Source: Zizania palustris (Eukaryota > Streptophyta > Magnoliopsida > Poales > Poaceae). Taken from it: a stretch of DNA of 64,000 bases. A program made the translations under genes and the position numbers. The DNA lies in NCBI GenBank assembly GCA_019279435.1, contig JAAALK010000286.1, forward strand, positions 41,105,712-41,169,711, given 5' to 3'. Below, piece by piece: positions 1 to 10,104 of the stretch. How positions within the stretch are numbered: position 1 is the first letter of the stretch; every line of letters starts with the position of its first letter. The notes beneath the pieces were generated by a model that was not told the origin of the DNA, ran no database searches, and worked only from the letters and a program-made list of their open reading frames with translations.

Positions 1-420
1 TGTTTTATTTAAAGTCCTTAGACTCTTCTACGGATCCTAACAAGCCGGAGCCTGGAATCTGTAGGTTGGCCACCTTCGGCTCTTTTACAGACACTTCGCA
101 CCCGGAGGTTTGAAAGTCTGTTTTATTTAAAGTCCTTAGACTCTTCTACGGATCCTAACAAGTCGGAGCCTGGAATCCGTAGGTTGGCCATCTTCGGCCT
201 TTTTACAGACACTTCGCACCCGGAGGTTTGAAAGTCTGTTTTATTTAAAGTCTTTAGACTCTTCTACGGATCCTAACAAGCCGGAGCCTGGAATCCGTAG
301 GTTGGCCACCTTCGGCTCTTTTACAGACACTACGCACCCGGAGGTTTGAAAGTCTGTTTTATTTAAAGTCCTTAGACTCTTCTACGGATCCTAACAAGCC
401 GGAGCCTGGAATCCGTAGGT
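1..420. repeat. 118-bp tandem repeat array, about 3.6 copies
   Basis: The word tgttttatttaaagtcctta starts at 1, 119, 237 and 355 (with one base change in the third copy), giving an exact 118-bp period. Copies differ by only a few substitutions. The fourth copy stops near 420. The array lies downstream of pol of the minus-strand Tat element, in the stretch before its 3' LTR, where Tat-lineage elements are known to carry variable tandem repeats. The left edge of the array is outside the window. Confidence 0.95.
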
Positions 421-611
421 TTGCGGAGCCACTGAACCAATGGTTCGCAGTCAGCCCCTTGGGTCTTTGCGAAAAATGCTTGGCTCTACTAGCATCACCG
501 ACCTCCTAATGCGTCCATCAGGAGGAGGGGATGTTCGAAGGTCAAAACAAGTTTCAACCCTTATCTTTATTTATAGACAAAAGAAGTGTTACAAGTGATT
601 ACAAGGAAGTC

Positions 612-3600
612 TTAAGCGTAATATCTCTTAAGGTGCTCCGCATGCCATGCATGTTTCAACTCTTCCCCTTCTAAATTAGCTAATTTAAACGATCCGGGGC
701 GTCCTGAGCGTAAGATAACATATGGTCCTTCCCATTTTATTCCTAGCGTCCCCGGAGCTATTACACTTCGCAATACTAGATGACCTGGTTTTAACTCATT
801 TAATCTGACTTTCGGGTCATACCACGTCTTTGTGTGCTCTTGGTATTTAATCAGGTTGGCGACAGCTCGAAGCCTTGTCTCTTCTGACAAATCTATTGAA
901 GCACTCCGATCACCTTCGTCTCCGTGCTGAATTACGCGAAGCGACTCCCCTTTGAGCTCCGTAGGGGTCATGGCTTCGTCTCCGAAGAGCAATCTGAATG
1001 GCGTGAAACCTGTTGATCTAGTTTGAGTGGTTCGGATGGACCATAAAATTTTAGGTAGCTCTTCGACCCATAGGCCCTTGGCCACTCCTACAATTCGGCG
1101 ATTTAACCCGGAGAGGATGTTCCCGTTGGCTCGTTCGACGGCCCCGTTGGATTGCGGATGTCGCACTGCTGCGAAGCATAGCTTAATGCCTAGTTCTTCA
1201 CAAAATGTTTGAAAGGTATCAGCTTCGAACTGGGTTCCATTATCTACCGTTAATTCTCTGGGGACTCCGAACCTGCAAATAATATTTTGCCAGAAGAATC
1301 TTCGCACGTTCTTCGAGGTGATAGCTGTTAGTGGCTCCGCTTCCACCCATTTTGAGAAGTATTCGATTGCTACCACCGCAAATTTCAACCTGCCCTTCGC
1401 TGGTGGGAAAGGGCCTATGAGGTCCATGCCCCATCTAGCCATTGGCCATACCGGGGCAATGACTTGAAGCTGAGCTGGCGGGCGATGGCTCCGTCTCCCC
1501 ATCCATTGGCAGCCTTGGCATACTCGAACCAGGTCTTCTGCGTCTCTAACGATTGCTGGCCAGTAAAACCCTTGCCGAAGCGTCTTGCCTTCTAGTGCTC
1601 GAGGGGCTAGATGACCTCCGCACAGCCCTTCGTGGATGCCTCGAAGTATGTCTTGACCTTCAGGCTGGGAGATGCATCGAAGCAGTGGTGAGCATACCCC
1701 GGCTTTGTACAGCACTTCCCCAATAAGTTTGTAATTTCGAGCTCTTGATTTCAATCTTTGAGCTTCTGGGCCTTCCGGAGGGTCATTGCTACTTTGCAAC
1801 ATAGCGATTATCGGGGCTCGCCAATCTGTAGCTGGAATGCACATCACTTGTGATGAGGGTATTTGGTCAGCTGCTGGCTGCTCTAATTCTTTATAGAAAG
1901 CGCCTTCCGGGAGGTCCACTGCTCCTGCTGCAGCTTTTGCAAGAATATCAGCAAGTTGATTATCTGCCCGAGGAATGCTTCGAACTGTAAACCCTTTGAA
2001 TGCCGCTTCGGCCTTGCGGATTTCTTGAAGGTATTGCGCGAGATGTGGGTTTTTTGCTTGGAAGCTTTTGTCAATATGCCCCGCGACGACTTGGGAATCT
2101 GTCTTGATCACTATTCTTGTAATTTCGAGTGCTTTAGCCTTCCGGAGGCCTAGCAGGATTCCTTCATATTCGGCAACGTTATTAGTGGTTCGAAAATTGA
2201 GTCTTGCGGAATACATTGCCTTTTGCCCTGATGGTGACAGGATGACTGCCCCTGCCCCAGCACCTGATGCTTGATAAGCTCCGTCGGAGAATATTGTCCA
2301 GAAACCGTCGGAGGGTTCTTCTGGGTTCCATACTGCAGATGGAGTCCACTCTACTACGAAATCTGCTATAATTTGAGATTTAACAGCCGTCCTTGCTGTG
2401 AAGGAGATTTCGAAGGGTGCCAGCTCGACTGCCCATTTTCCAACCCTGCCTGTGGAATCTTTGTTTCGGAGCATATCTCCAAGAGGATATGATGTAGGGA
2501 CGATGAGGTTATGCGCCAAGAAATAATGCCTGAGCTTTCGCGAGGCCATTACTAGGGCATAAGCAAATTTTTCGAGCTCGGAGTATCTGATCTTGGTTCC
2601 GGATAATGCCTCCGACACAAAATAAATTGGGTTTTGCACCAGCTTTTCCTTAAACTCGACTTCTCGGACCAGCACTGCGCTTACTGCTGAACCTGTTGCT
2701 GCAAGGTATAAAAGCAATGTTTCCCCTGGAAGAGGAACGGTTAAGGTTGATAATGTTCCGAGGTATGCTTTTATTTCTTCGAAGCTCTTCTGGCACTCCG
2801 GCGTCCAGCTGAAGCTTTCGGAGCCTTTGAGCGCCTTGAAAATTGGGAGGCTTCGCTCTGCCGATCTGGACAGGAACCTGCTGAGTGCTGCTAGCCTTCC
2901 TGCTAGTTTCTGTACTTGCTTCAAATTCTCGGGTGGAGCCATTTTTTGCAGCGCACTTATTTGTGTTGGGCTGGCTTCGATCCCCCTGCTCGAAACTAAG
3001 TACCATAACAGCTTCCCCGCTTGTGCCCCGAATATACATTTTTCGGGGTTGAGGCGTACTCCACATGCTCGGAGGCTCTCGAAAGTTTCAGCTAAATCTA
3101 GGCTATGCTGGTGCTTTTGAGCACTTTTTATTACAATATCGTCCATGTATGCCTCGACATTACGGCCTATCTGATGACCTAAAGCCTTAGCTATTAAGCG
3201 AGAAAATGTGGCTCCGGCATTCCGCAAACCAAAGGGCATTCTTACATAGCAGAATACTCCAGAAGGAGTTATAAAGCTTGTCTTGGCTTCGTCTTCGCGC
3301 TTTAGCCACACTTGATGGTACCCGGAATAGGCGTCGAGGAAGCTTAATAATTCGGAGCCGGCTGTGGAATCTATCAATTGATCTATTCGGGGCATTGGGT
3401 AGGGGTCTCGCGGGCATGCTTTATTTAATGAGGTGAAGTCGATACACATGCGCCATTTGTTCGAGTCCTTCTTTCTTACAAAAACAGGGTTAGCCAACCA
3501 CTCAGTATGGGCTACCTCCCTGATAATGCCAGCTTTTAACAATTTTTCTACTTCGGTCTTGGTTAAGCTTGCTCTTTCTGCTGATAGCTTTCGGAGCCCC

Positions 3601-4622
3601 TGGCGCACCGGCTTAGCCTTCGGATTGACGAGCAGACTATGCTCGATGATGCTTCGGTCAACCCCAGTGATATCTTCGTCGGTCCAAGCAAACATGTCTA
3701 GATTTTTCTTGACGACTTCTTCTAACGAGGCGGTTATTTCTGGAGATAGCCCCTTGCCGAATTTCACTGGGTACTCTTTGCCGTCTTCTGAGATTATTCT
3801 TGTCTCGACATCACCCTCCGGGCTTGGCTTAAGCGAAGATCCCTTCGGAGGGCTCAAGGCCTCCGGTACTTCCTCGGCACTTTTTGCCACATTATGCACT
3901 TGTCGGGGGTCCAATGGCTGCCCATGGCCATACTCTGTCCTTCTGGCTATAGCTTGGTCTCCTGAAATAGTGAGCACCCCACCTTGCGTGGGCATTTTGA
4001 GACAAAGGTAATTGTGATGTGCTATAGCCCCGAATTGGTTCAACATCCCTCGACCGAAGATAGCATTATAAGCGTAAGGGGCATCCACCACATCGAAGAT
4101 CACCTCTTCTACTCGGGCCAGCGGCCCCTCTCCGAAGGCAACCTCGAGGCCTATTTGGCCGAGGGCATCGAGAGGCGGTCCTGAGAACCCTTGAAGCGGC
4201 CGGGCTGCTGAAGTAGATGCTTCCGAGGTATACACATCTGGTCGAAGGCTTGGACGAAGAGTGTCTGCGGAGCTTCCGCCGTCCACCAGGATCTTCCGAA
4301 CATCTGCCCCTGCTATATCGGCAGAGATGACTAATGGGTCAGCATGGGGAAACTTCACCCCTACCGCATCGCTGGCTGTGAACGACATGGGCACACGGGA
4401 CCATTCTGGCATCCCTTCAGCGGAACTTGAAGTCCCGATGTGCCCGACCTCGCGGACGTACTCGCGGCGCTGTCTCTTGGACATGCTGCCGAGGGTCCCC
4501 CCTCCGGAGATGGGCAGGACCACTCTCTTGCCGCGGTCTTGCGGATCTTCTTGCTTTGGTGGTGGCATAATACTGGCCACCGGTAGTCGTATGGGGGCTT
4601 CGAGGGCACCAGCTCGGGCCAC
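612..4622 (-). CDS. pol: Tat-type Ty3 pol polyprotein (protease, RT, RNase H, second RNase H, integrase)
   Basis: Open frame of 1336 codons. The order seen is: protease near residues 95-215 (ILVDGGSSADTL, a Tat-style active site); reverse transcriptase about 355-545 with PFGLRNAGATFSRL and the catalytic AYMDDIVIKS; RNase H about 620-760; a second archaeal-type RNase H about 785-905 (FSDGAYQASGAGAGAVI, NVAEYEGILLGL, TDSQVV); integrase about 1000-1230 with a zinc-binding H-H-C-C segment ending VCQGCQ and the D-D-E core (RWGMDLIGP, TVDNGTQFEAD, NGAVERANG). The C-terminus ends HLKRYYA with no chromodomain. The first in-frame Met is used; pol is probably translated with gag, so the real N-terminus may differ. 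All catalytic motifs appear intact. Confidence 0.92.
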   Translation of the reverse strand: MARAGALEAPIRLPVASIMPPPKQEDPQDRGKRVVLPISGGGTLGSMSKRQRREYVREVGHIGTSSSAEGMPEWSRVPMSFTASDAVGVKFPHADPLVISADIAGADVRKILVDGGSSADTLRPSLRPDVYTSEASTSAARPLQGFSGPPLDALGQIGLEVAFGEGPLARVEEVIFDVVDAPYAYNAIFGRGMLNQFGAIAHHNYLCLKMPTQGGVLTISGDQAIARRTEYGHGQPLDPRQVHNVAKSAEEVPEALSPPKGSSLKPSPEGDVETRIISEDGKEYPVKFGKGLSPEITASLEEVVKKNLDMFAWTDEDITGVDRSIIEHSLLVNPKAKPVRQGLRKLSAERASLTKTEVEKLLKAGIIREVAHTEWLANPVFVRKKDSNKWRMCIDFTSLNKACPRDPYPMPRIDQLIDSTAGSELLSFLDAYSGYHQVWLKREDEAKTSFITPSGVFCYVRMPFGLRNAGATFSRLIAKALGHQIGRNVEAYMDDIVIKSAQKHQHSLDLAETFESLRACGVRLNPEKCIFGAQAGKLLWYLVSSRGIEASPTQISALQKMAPPENLKQVQKLAGRLAALSRFLSRSAERSLPIFKALKGSESFSWTPECQKSFEEIKAYLGTLSTLTVPLPGETLLLYLAATGSAVSAVLVREVEFKEKLVQNPIYFVSEALSGTKIRYSELEKFAYALVMASRKLRHYFLAHNLIVPTSYPLGDMLRNKDSTGRVGKWAVELAPFEISFTARTAVKSQIIADFVVEWTPSAVWNPEEPSDGFWTIFSDGAYQASGAGAGAVILSPSGQKAMYSARLNFRTTNNVAEYEGILLGLRKAKALEITRIVIKTDSQVVAGHIDKSFQAKNPHLAQYLQEIRKAEAAFKGFTVRSIPRADNQLADILAKAAAGAVDLPEGAFYKELEQPAADQIPSSQVMCIPATDWRAPIIAMLQSSNDPPEGPEAQRLKSRARNYKLIGEVLYKAGVCSPLLRCISQPEGQDILRGIHEGLCGGHLAPRALEGKTLRQGFYWPAIVRDAEDLVRVCQGCQWMGRRSHRPPAQLQVIAPVWPMARWGMDLIGPFPPAKGRLKFAVVAIEYFSKWVEAEPLTAITSKNVRRFFWQNIICRFGVPRELTVDNGTQFEADTFQTFCEELGIKLCFAAVRHPQSNGAVERANGNILSGLNRRIVGVAKGLWVEELPKILWSIRTTQTRSTGFTPFRLLFGDEAMTPTELKGESLRVIQHGDEGDRSASIDLSEETRLRAVANLIKYQEHTKTWYDPKVRLNELKPGHLVLRSVIAPGTLGIKWEGPYVILRSGRPGSFKLANLEGEELKHAWHAEHLKRYYA

Positions 4623-4673
4623 AGCTTGAACAGGCTCCGATCGTGCCGTCGGTGGAGCTCGATCCGAAGTACC

Positions 4674-5225
4674 TCACCTGGTATTTCGCTCAAGGTATTC
4701 ACCTCGAAGGGTTAACACTGTCTTGCAGTCCTTCGTGTCATGGCTTCTATTGTCGCCATGCACGCAACAAAAGTGACTCTGGCGCCTACCAGGCATCCTT
4801 TCTTGAGGCCCTGGTAGCCCAGCCTTGAAACTTTTTACCTGTTGGAAATTGGCAGGTGCCTTCGAAGCTGAAGGTGTAATGTTTAGTACTTCCGAGCGGA
4901 AATGCTTCTTCCCTCGCCTGTACTCGCTGGGGCGATTGTCTTGTGGAGGTTGCGGTGTAGCGGCGGTTTCTGGCTCCCTTTTGACTTCCCGGAGGGTGGG
5001 TAGTGTTGCTTCAACTCGCCGCAGACATCCTTCCTCTGCCTTGGCATACTGTTCGAAGTATGCCATGAGCTGTGCCACAGACATTACCGGCTTCCGATTG
5101 AGTTTGCTGAGGAGGTTGGGGTTCAGCACCCCTTCGCGGGCAGCATCAACTACTGAGGAGGTAGAGAGGCCCTTGATTTGTGACTTGGTGTGGGCGAAGC
5201 GTGTGAAGTACTCCCGAAGGGTTTC
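4674..5225 (-). pseudogene. gag: gag of the Tat element, C-terminal part after the LTR insertion
   Basis: The frame resumes at the insertion point with LREYFTRFAHTKSQIKGLS, typical of the end of a Retrotrans_gag domain. It ends with one zinc knuckle-like segment, FCCVHGDNRSHDTKDC. It is the continuation of the N-terminal part at 7205-7938; the two were parted by a solo LTR at 5226-7204. If the 1979-bp LTR and one copy of the 5-bp target duplication are ignored, the frames meet without a shift across the residues GET and LREYF. The stop lies just before the pol frame. Gag would form the particle shell around the element RNA. Confidence 0.88.
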
Positions 5226-7204
5226 TGTTGGACCGGAAACGGCGACCAGAGGGGGGGTGAATGAGAGCTTTTAAAAATTCGGGCTAAAAACTTAGCCTTC
5301 GGTTCTGTTCTGTCTTCTGCGGAACAGGCTTCGAACACTACCTTCGAAGGTCTGGTTCGGAGGTACTTCGACAGCTCCGAACACAGGCTTCGCAGGAGCA
5401 AAAGTTCGAAGCCAAGAAGACTTCGCTCCACTAACAACCCTCGAAAATCTACTCTGCTAAGTCAGTGCAGGCTCCGCACACGAGGTGCTCCGAGCAGGCT
5501 TCGCACTTCACCCTTCGCACGAGTGGACAACCCTCTGAGGACTTCGACCAAGCACTTGGCGGCAGCAACTGGTGCTGGGCTTCGTACGCGAAGGTCTACA
5601 CGCACACAAAACGGACTACGCTAAGGGCTTCGACACACGAAGCAAAACGGGCCTCGGTCAGGGCTACGCTAGTAAGCAGCGAGGTTACACCTCCTGTTAC
5701 ACAGAGCGAATGCTCACTGACAAAGCACACCTCGCACGAAAAACTACCTTCGCCTCAACAGGCTTCGGTGCACTAAACTAGCGAAGTATGCAAAGCGAGC
5801 TCAAGCAAAAAGCACAAGAAAAACAGGGCTTCGCCGCTTGAACAAGGAACACAGAAATAAATTGAACTCAGAATGAATACAGCGAGGTCTGTCTACAGGA
5901 GCTCAACAGTAAATGCTCAAAGTGTTGAATGTTACCTACCGAGCCCCCATATTTATAGCCCACGGCTTCATCCTAAGGAAGTGACTACTTTACCCCTAGG
6001 GTTTACAACAGATTTGTCTCTATAGAACTAAGGGGTACAAAAGGTAGTCCACCTTTATTTTGGAGGCTTCTCTGTCAGCTGCAGAGGGGACAGTGTCAGC
6101 CTTTTTCAGAACAGACAGTGTCAGCCTTTACAGTGTTGACTTCTGGAACCTCCCTTCGCACCCGAGGGGTGCGGAAGCTTCGGCGAGAAGCCTGCAGCCT
6201 GTTGGCCTTCGCTCCGCCGAAGAAGTCCTTCGATACAGTGACGGTTTTGAGCCGAAGCCGTCAAAGCCCCTTGGGCCTTCGCACCACCACCTCCGGAGTG
6301 GATCACCACGGCTTCGCAGCTACTCCGAGCTCGAACACCGTCCGTCCGTGTACCGAAGCCATGCATGGCCGAAGCCCCACAAGTCATCCTCACTCCGAAG
6401 CCCCACCTTCGGAGTACCACCCTTCGAAGTCCCTCCTTCGTCCAAGGCCTCCGCATGAAGCATTCCATGAGCACTCCGTCGCAGTGCCTCTCCCCGAGCA
6501 CACTCCACGACGAGCCTCACCCGGACAATGCCTTCGATGCACCTTGACTTCTGAGACCTTCGTCGGGTAACTTCGAGTGTCTCCCTCCGGAGCACACTTC
6601 GAACTCCTTGCCTCCGCAGAGGACTTGATCCATCAACTCCGAAGTCACTCCATTCGGAGTACCTTCGAAGTGCCTCACCTCCGAGGACTTTGTCTCGGAG
6701 TATCTTCAGCCGGAGCCACGCTCCGCACTCTCTGCCTTCACCCGGCACGACTCGACCCGAGGACCGACCCGGACCACCTTCGCAGCCACCGTGACGGAGC
6801 TCCCCGCTCCCCTGACATCAAGCCTCTCGCTTGACCCAGGTTCACCTGGCTCGAACCCTGTCCGTCGCCTCCGAAGTCCCTGCGCACCACAGAAGAGCAA
6901 ACAAGTGTATCCAGTACTCCGGAGACCTCTCCGGGTTAGCAACCTCCGGCACACACTTCGGTGTACCGCCCAAAGTACCGAAGTCATTGGTACGAACCCT
7001 GTCATCGCGTACTGCCGGACCCCTCCGACAGGCACACTCCGCTGCACAGCTGCAGCAAGCAAACACCGAACACACTCCGGTGACACACCTCCGAACACCC
7101 TTCGGAGGTACCACCTCCGAAGCCCCTTCGGAGGTACCCTTCGAACAGAGGGTAAAAGTCTGTCAATCACTCATCACAACACCGAAACCACCCTTGGTTT
7201 CTCA
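5226..7204 (-). mobile_element. Solo LTR of a SIRE-like Copia element, inserted in Tat gag
   Basis: Starts TGTTGGAC and ends CA on the plus strand, 1979 bp, flanked by the direct repeat GTTTC (5221-5225 and 7205-7209). It matches the LTRs at 43674-45696 and 52002-53687 along nearly its whole length (shared starts such as cgaccagagggggtgaatga and many shared TTCG-rich segments). By homology with the full copy, the element would be read on the minus strand. No internal Copia sequence is present, so it formed by recombination between two LTRs. ORFs inside it are not genes. Confidence 0.93.
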
Positions 7205-7938
7205 GTTTCTCCCACCCGCTGCTTCACCTGAAACAAACTTCCTGTGGACATTGGGGCCACGAAGGTACCTTGGAAGTTGCTCACGAATTTCTTTTTGAGC
7301 TGCTCCCATGAACTGATCGATCCTGGCTTTATGGACCAGAACCAGCGGAGCGCCACACCTTCGAGAGCGAGGGGGAAGCATTTTGCCATGGTGCTTCGCA
7401 CCCCTCCGCTTGCTTCTATAGCCAGGGCGTAAGAGCGGGCGAATTCTTCGGGGTCCGACCCCCCGGAGTATTTGTGCAGCTTCGAGGCCTTGAACTTGGG
7501 GTCGAAAGGCACTCTCTGTAGATCAGGGTGCAATGGAGACTCATTATCGAAGGAGGCATTCTCGGCCTCCTCTTGGACTTGTATAACTTCTGGGGGATTG
7601 CAGGCTCCATCGTCTTGAGGCCCCCTTGGAGTTTCGGTGGAAGCTTGAGTGCGGAGGCGATCGGCGGCCTCTTGCCTCCATCTGGATACCTCCTCCTGAA
7701 GCCTGGCTAGCTGCGTAGCCTCGGTTTCGGGAGGGCCTTCGTCTTCGTCGGAGGGTACTTCTGGATCCCGGCTTGCTGCGTAGTCGGTCTGAAGCATTGT
7801 AGGAGGAGGCAGAGGGCCTCGGGGCGCTCGACGCCCAGTGGCCTCTGCAGGAATCGCCGGATTAGCTGAGGGTCCGGCTCCGTTGGTCCGAGGGGACCTT
7901 CGAAGGGGACCCGAAGCTTGACCACGCTTCGGAGGCAT
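7205..7938 (-). pseudogene. gag: gag of the Tat element, N-terminal part
   Basis: Starts at ATG 7938-7936 with MPPKRGQASGPLRRSPRTNG, a basic, low-complexity N-terminus. A short acidic, glutamine-rich segment (about residues 70-100) follows, then the Retrotrans_gag capsid domain (HKYSGGSDPEEFARSYALAI, ALRWFWSIKPGSISSWEQLK, and SLFQVKQRVGET at the break). The frame runs into the solo LTR after GET and is closed by a stop inside it. The rest lies at 4674-5225. Without the insertion the element would have had intact gag and pol; as it stands it cannot make full-length Gag. Confidence 0.88.
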
Positions 7939-8124
7939 GGCTAGCCGTTGAGATGTCTTGGAGATGGAGGACTTCGAACGACTCGAGGGGTCGAGGGAAG
8001 GCCTTCGAGCTGCACTAAGAAGCCCTCAACTGAAGGGTGCGCGAAGTCTTGGGACTCCGAGGCTCCCTCCGTAAGTGCTCTTCGGAGTGCAGTCAGCGGT
8101 AGAGAACAAGCTTTTAGAACTTGG

Positions 8125-8143
8125 ATCCCCACGGACGGCGCCA
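8125..8143 (-). promoter_or_regulatory. Primer binding site of the Tat element
   Basis: On the minus strand, two bases after the end of the LTR, the sequence reads TGGCGCCGTCCGTGGGGAT. TGGCGCC-type sites are usual for Tat and Athila elements, where a tRNA 3' end primes minus-strand DNA synthesis. This fixes both the orientation and the LTR edge. Confidence 0.85.
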
Positions 8144-8145
8144 AC

Positions 8146-8642
8146 TGTTGGTGTAAAAGTTACACCAACAGGTTCTCGGTAATCAAGAACGAACAAACAA
8201 GAGGTTTGTGCTTTAGGACGAACTCGAGCCTCCGTAAAGGATAATAGCTCAAGAGGTCCGAGTATGTATGTTTGAACAACTAGTTCTGGATCCCGCTTAC
8301 AAGGTACAATGGGGGGTATTTATAGGGAAAAAGGCATAAGGAAAAGACCTATTTACCCCTTCATTACAACTGATATAGTAGAAACTATTCGGTATTATAA
8401 ACAAGGTTATACACGGTAAAGTGCTGTGGGGTAGATGGATAAGCTGAACATCCAATCAGTCATGTCTTCCTGCTTCGAGGCCTCTTTCTTCCCTTCGGAG
8501 GGTTCTCTATGACTTCGCATCGTGGCACCCTCCGGTCGTGTTGACGTATGCTCCGAACAGCAGTCCGCCACCTTCGGGATCTTCACTGAGCCCACGGAGG
8601 GTTAGTCTTTAAGTCTTGGAAATAAAGTAATTTCCCCCAACA
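8146..8642 (-). repeat. 5' LTR of the Tat element (497 bp)
   Basis: Plus-strand ends are TGTTGGTG at 8146 and CCCAACA at 8642, so it has the TG...CA form and a short inverted end (TGTTGG / CCAACA). It is followed inward by the primer binding site. Outside it a LINE coding sequence begins abruptly, so the Tat element inserted into, or next to, the LINE. The plus-strand word gtatttatag near 8317-8326 gives a TATA-like CTATAAATAC on the minus strand. Confidence 0.88.
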
Positions 8643-9200
8643 GGCCTGCTATGTTATATGGGGCTGAGTGTTGGCCTACTAAGAGGTGGTATATCCAACA
8701 ACTATGTGTCACAGAGATGCGTATGTTGCGTTGGATATGTGGGCACACAAGATTGGACCGAGTGAGAAACGATGACATACGCGGTCGGCTAGTAGTAGCG
8801 CCAATTGAAGAAAAGCTTATGCAACACCGGTTGAGATGGTTTGGGCATGTCCACCAGAGACCCCCAGAGGCACCGGTGCACAGAGGTATCATAAGACGGG
8901 TCAATAATGTGAAGAGAGGTAGAGGGCGACCAAACTTGACATGGGAGGAGGCAATCAAAAGGGACTTGAAGGAATGAAATATCCCAAAGGAGTTGTGTTT
9001 GGATAGAAGTGCTTGGAAAGAAGCTATCCACGCGCCCGAACCGTGATTAGGCCTTTTCCCTTTTAGTGCTCTTAAAAGCTTTTCCCCCCTTTCTCTCTCT
9101 CTTTTTGGTGACTTTTTGTTGGGTTTCAACTCTAGCCTACCCCAACTTGCTTGGGACTAAAAGGCTTGGTTGATGTTGATGTGTTGATGTTGATGTTGAC
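8643..9200 (+). pseudogene. LINE (non-LTR retrotransposon) 3' end: RT C-terminus and tail
   Basis: The frame from 8651 reads MLYGAECWPTKRWYIQQLCV, then EMRMLRWICGHTRLDRVRN and HRLRWFGHVHQRPPEAPVHR, a stretch well known at the C-terminus of plant LINE reverse transcriptases. A stop at 8975-8977 falls where relatives usually have Trp (E-stop-NIPKEL). The 3' UTR includes cccaacttgcttgggactaa and ends in a repeat of tgatgt/tgatgttg at about 9170-9200, the usual simple tail of this family. The 5' part is cut off by the Tat LTR at 8642. Not functional. Confidence 0.88.
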
Positions 9201-9203
9201 TCA

Positions 9204-9395
9204 GTGGTTGCGCTCTCTTGGTCCTATCTTATGGGATTTTGTATAGATGCACATGTGCATTTGGAGGCATATGCAAGAAGTAACTCCATATGGCCTTCAA
9301 TAGTGGCCAGGATTCATGATGTATTCCATGTGGGGTTGTTGAAACCCTTCCATGGGACACCCAAGGGCAAAGCCAGAAATTTAGTATGAGGGGGC
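9204..9395 (+). pseudogene. Ty3 pol C-terminal fragment
   Basis: A short frame reads SIVARIHDVFHVGLLKPFHG, the conserved segment after integrase in Ty3 polyproteins (consensus like HDVFHVS-LK). The same motif (VHDVFHVSQLKKC) is seen in the intact Tekay pol of this window. It begins directly after the LINE tail, so the LINE probably inserted into this older element. No larger domain can be read. Confidence 0.7.
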
Positions 9396-9739
9396 TAACA
9401 AGCTTATAAAAACTATGGATCATCCTAAATCTCTTCATGGTTAAAACTAAACAACTAGTTGCTAGTAAAACTATAATTAAAAAGAGAAATTAGATTCGGA
9501 TACATCACCAATTAATCATAGCGGCAGAGGATATAAGATATCGGATTCCGATGAGACTCACTAAAGGGCGACTTGGTGGAGGGAGAGGCACATTGTGTGG
9601 TCGTCGGGCGTCAGCGCTATAGCCTGCTTCAATCGCCAATCAGATTCAAGTCGCAAAGGGAAGGGAGCTGCCTTGATTGTCATTTAGATCTAACTACCTG
9701 GGCAAGCCATCCTTTTGCTATTTTGCATGGACGCGTGGG
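9396..9739. other. No gene seen; transposon-derived filler
   Basis: No coding frame, RNA gene or clear repeat is recognised in this stretch between the Ty3 C-terminal fragment and the Ty3 RT fragment. It is probably decayed retroelement DNA. Confidence 0.5.
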
Positions 9740-9862
9740 CGTGGAGAAACTATGAAGCACATCATTCATCAGGGCCTGGAATGTGGCTGGCGCATTGGAG
9801 AGGCTGAATGGCATGACGAGGAACTCAAAATGGCTGTGATGAGTTCAAAATGCCATCTTCTC
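9740..9862 (-). pseudogene. Ty3 reverse transcriptase fragment, downstream half
   Basis: The minus strand reads EKMAF, a stop, then HFEFLVMPFSLSNAPATFQA and LMNDVLHSF, matching the RT block before the YxDD motif in Ty3 elements (normally FEFLVMPFGL-NAP-TFQ). The upstream half of the same RT lies at 15286-15400, beyond the Copia insertion. An in-frame stop and a G-to-S change show it is dead. Confidence 0.8.
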
Positions 9863-10104
9863 TGAAAGTAGATGAGATTTGGATGAATGGCTAATTGATT
9901 AATCAAGAGAGAATACATGTACTTATATAGGGGAGGAGACTTGAGACTAAAGGAAACCTCCTACATCTAAGGGATTCAGCAGGATTAGAAGATAATCCTG
10001 CAGGATCCTATCTCCTCCCCTGATCTCTCTAACTACCATATAGGGCCAGCCGGCTAAGGCCAGGCGCAGGGCCATATCCATAGATAACAGAAAACTATCT
10101 AACA
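9863..10104 (-). repeat. 3' LTR of the short-LTR Copia element
   Basis: Matches 15059-15285 over 227 bp. On the minus strand it starts TGTTAGATAGTTTTCTGTTA and ends CTCATCTACTTTCA. The pol stop codon (TAG 10097-10095) falls inside the LTR start, a tight packing that fits the LTR edge at 10104. Confidence 0.82.

Larger units (their letters stand above)
1..8642 (-). mobile_element. Ty3/gypsy LTR retrotransposon, Tat lineage, 3' end off the window
   Basis: Read on the minus strand the order is 5' LTR (8642-8146), primer binding site, gag (from 7938), pol (4622-612), then a non-coding tail with tandem repeats (420-1). The 3' LTR must lie left of base 1. The Tat lineage is inferred from a second RNase H domain after the normal one, a DGGSS-type protease, no chromodomain, and repeats past pol. 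A solo Copia LTR sits in gag. Apart from that insertion pol is one open frame, so the element was probably fairly young when interrupted. Age cannot be estimated because only one LTR is present. Confidence 0.9.

Noticed and set aside
1..420. Regular direct repeats at the window start, CRISPR-like in layout
   Set aside because: The 118-bp units are contiguous with no unique spacers, and the surroundings are a plant Tat retrotransposon.
6060..7298. Several overlapping Ser/Pro/Arg-rich frames of 85-155 codons
   Set aside because: They lie in a solo LTR and recur in the other LTRs with changed frames, so they are not genes.
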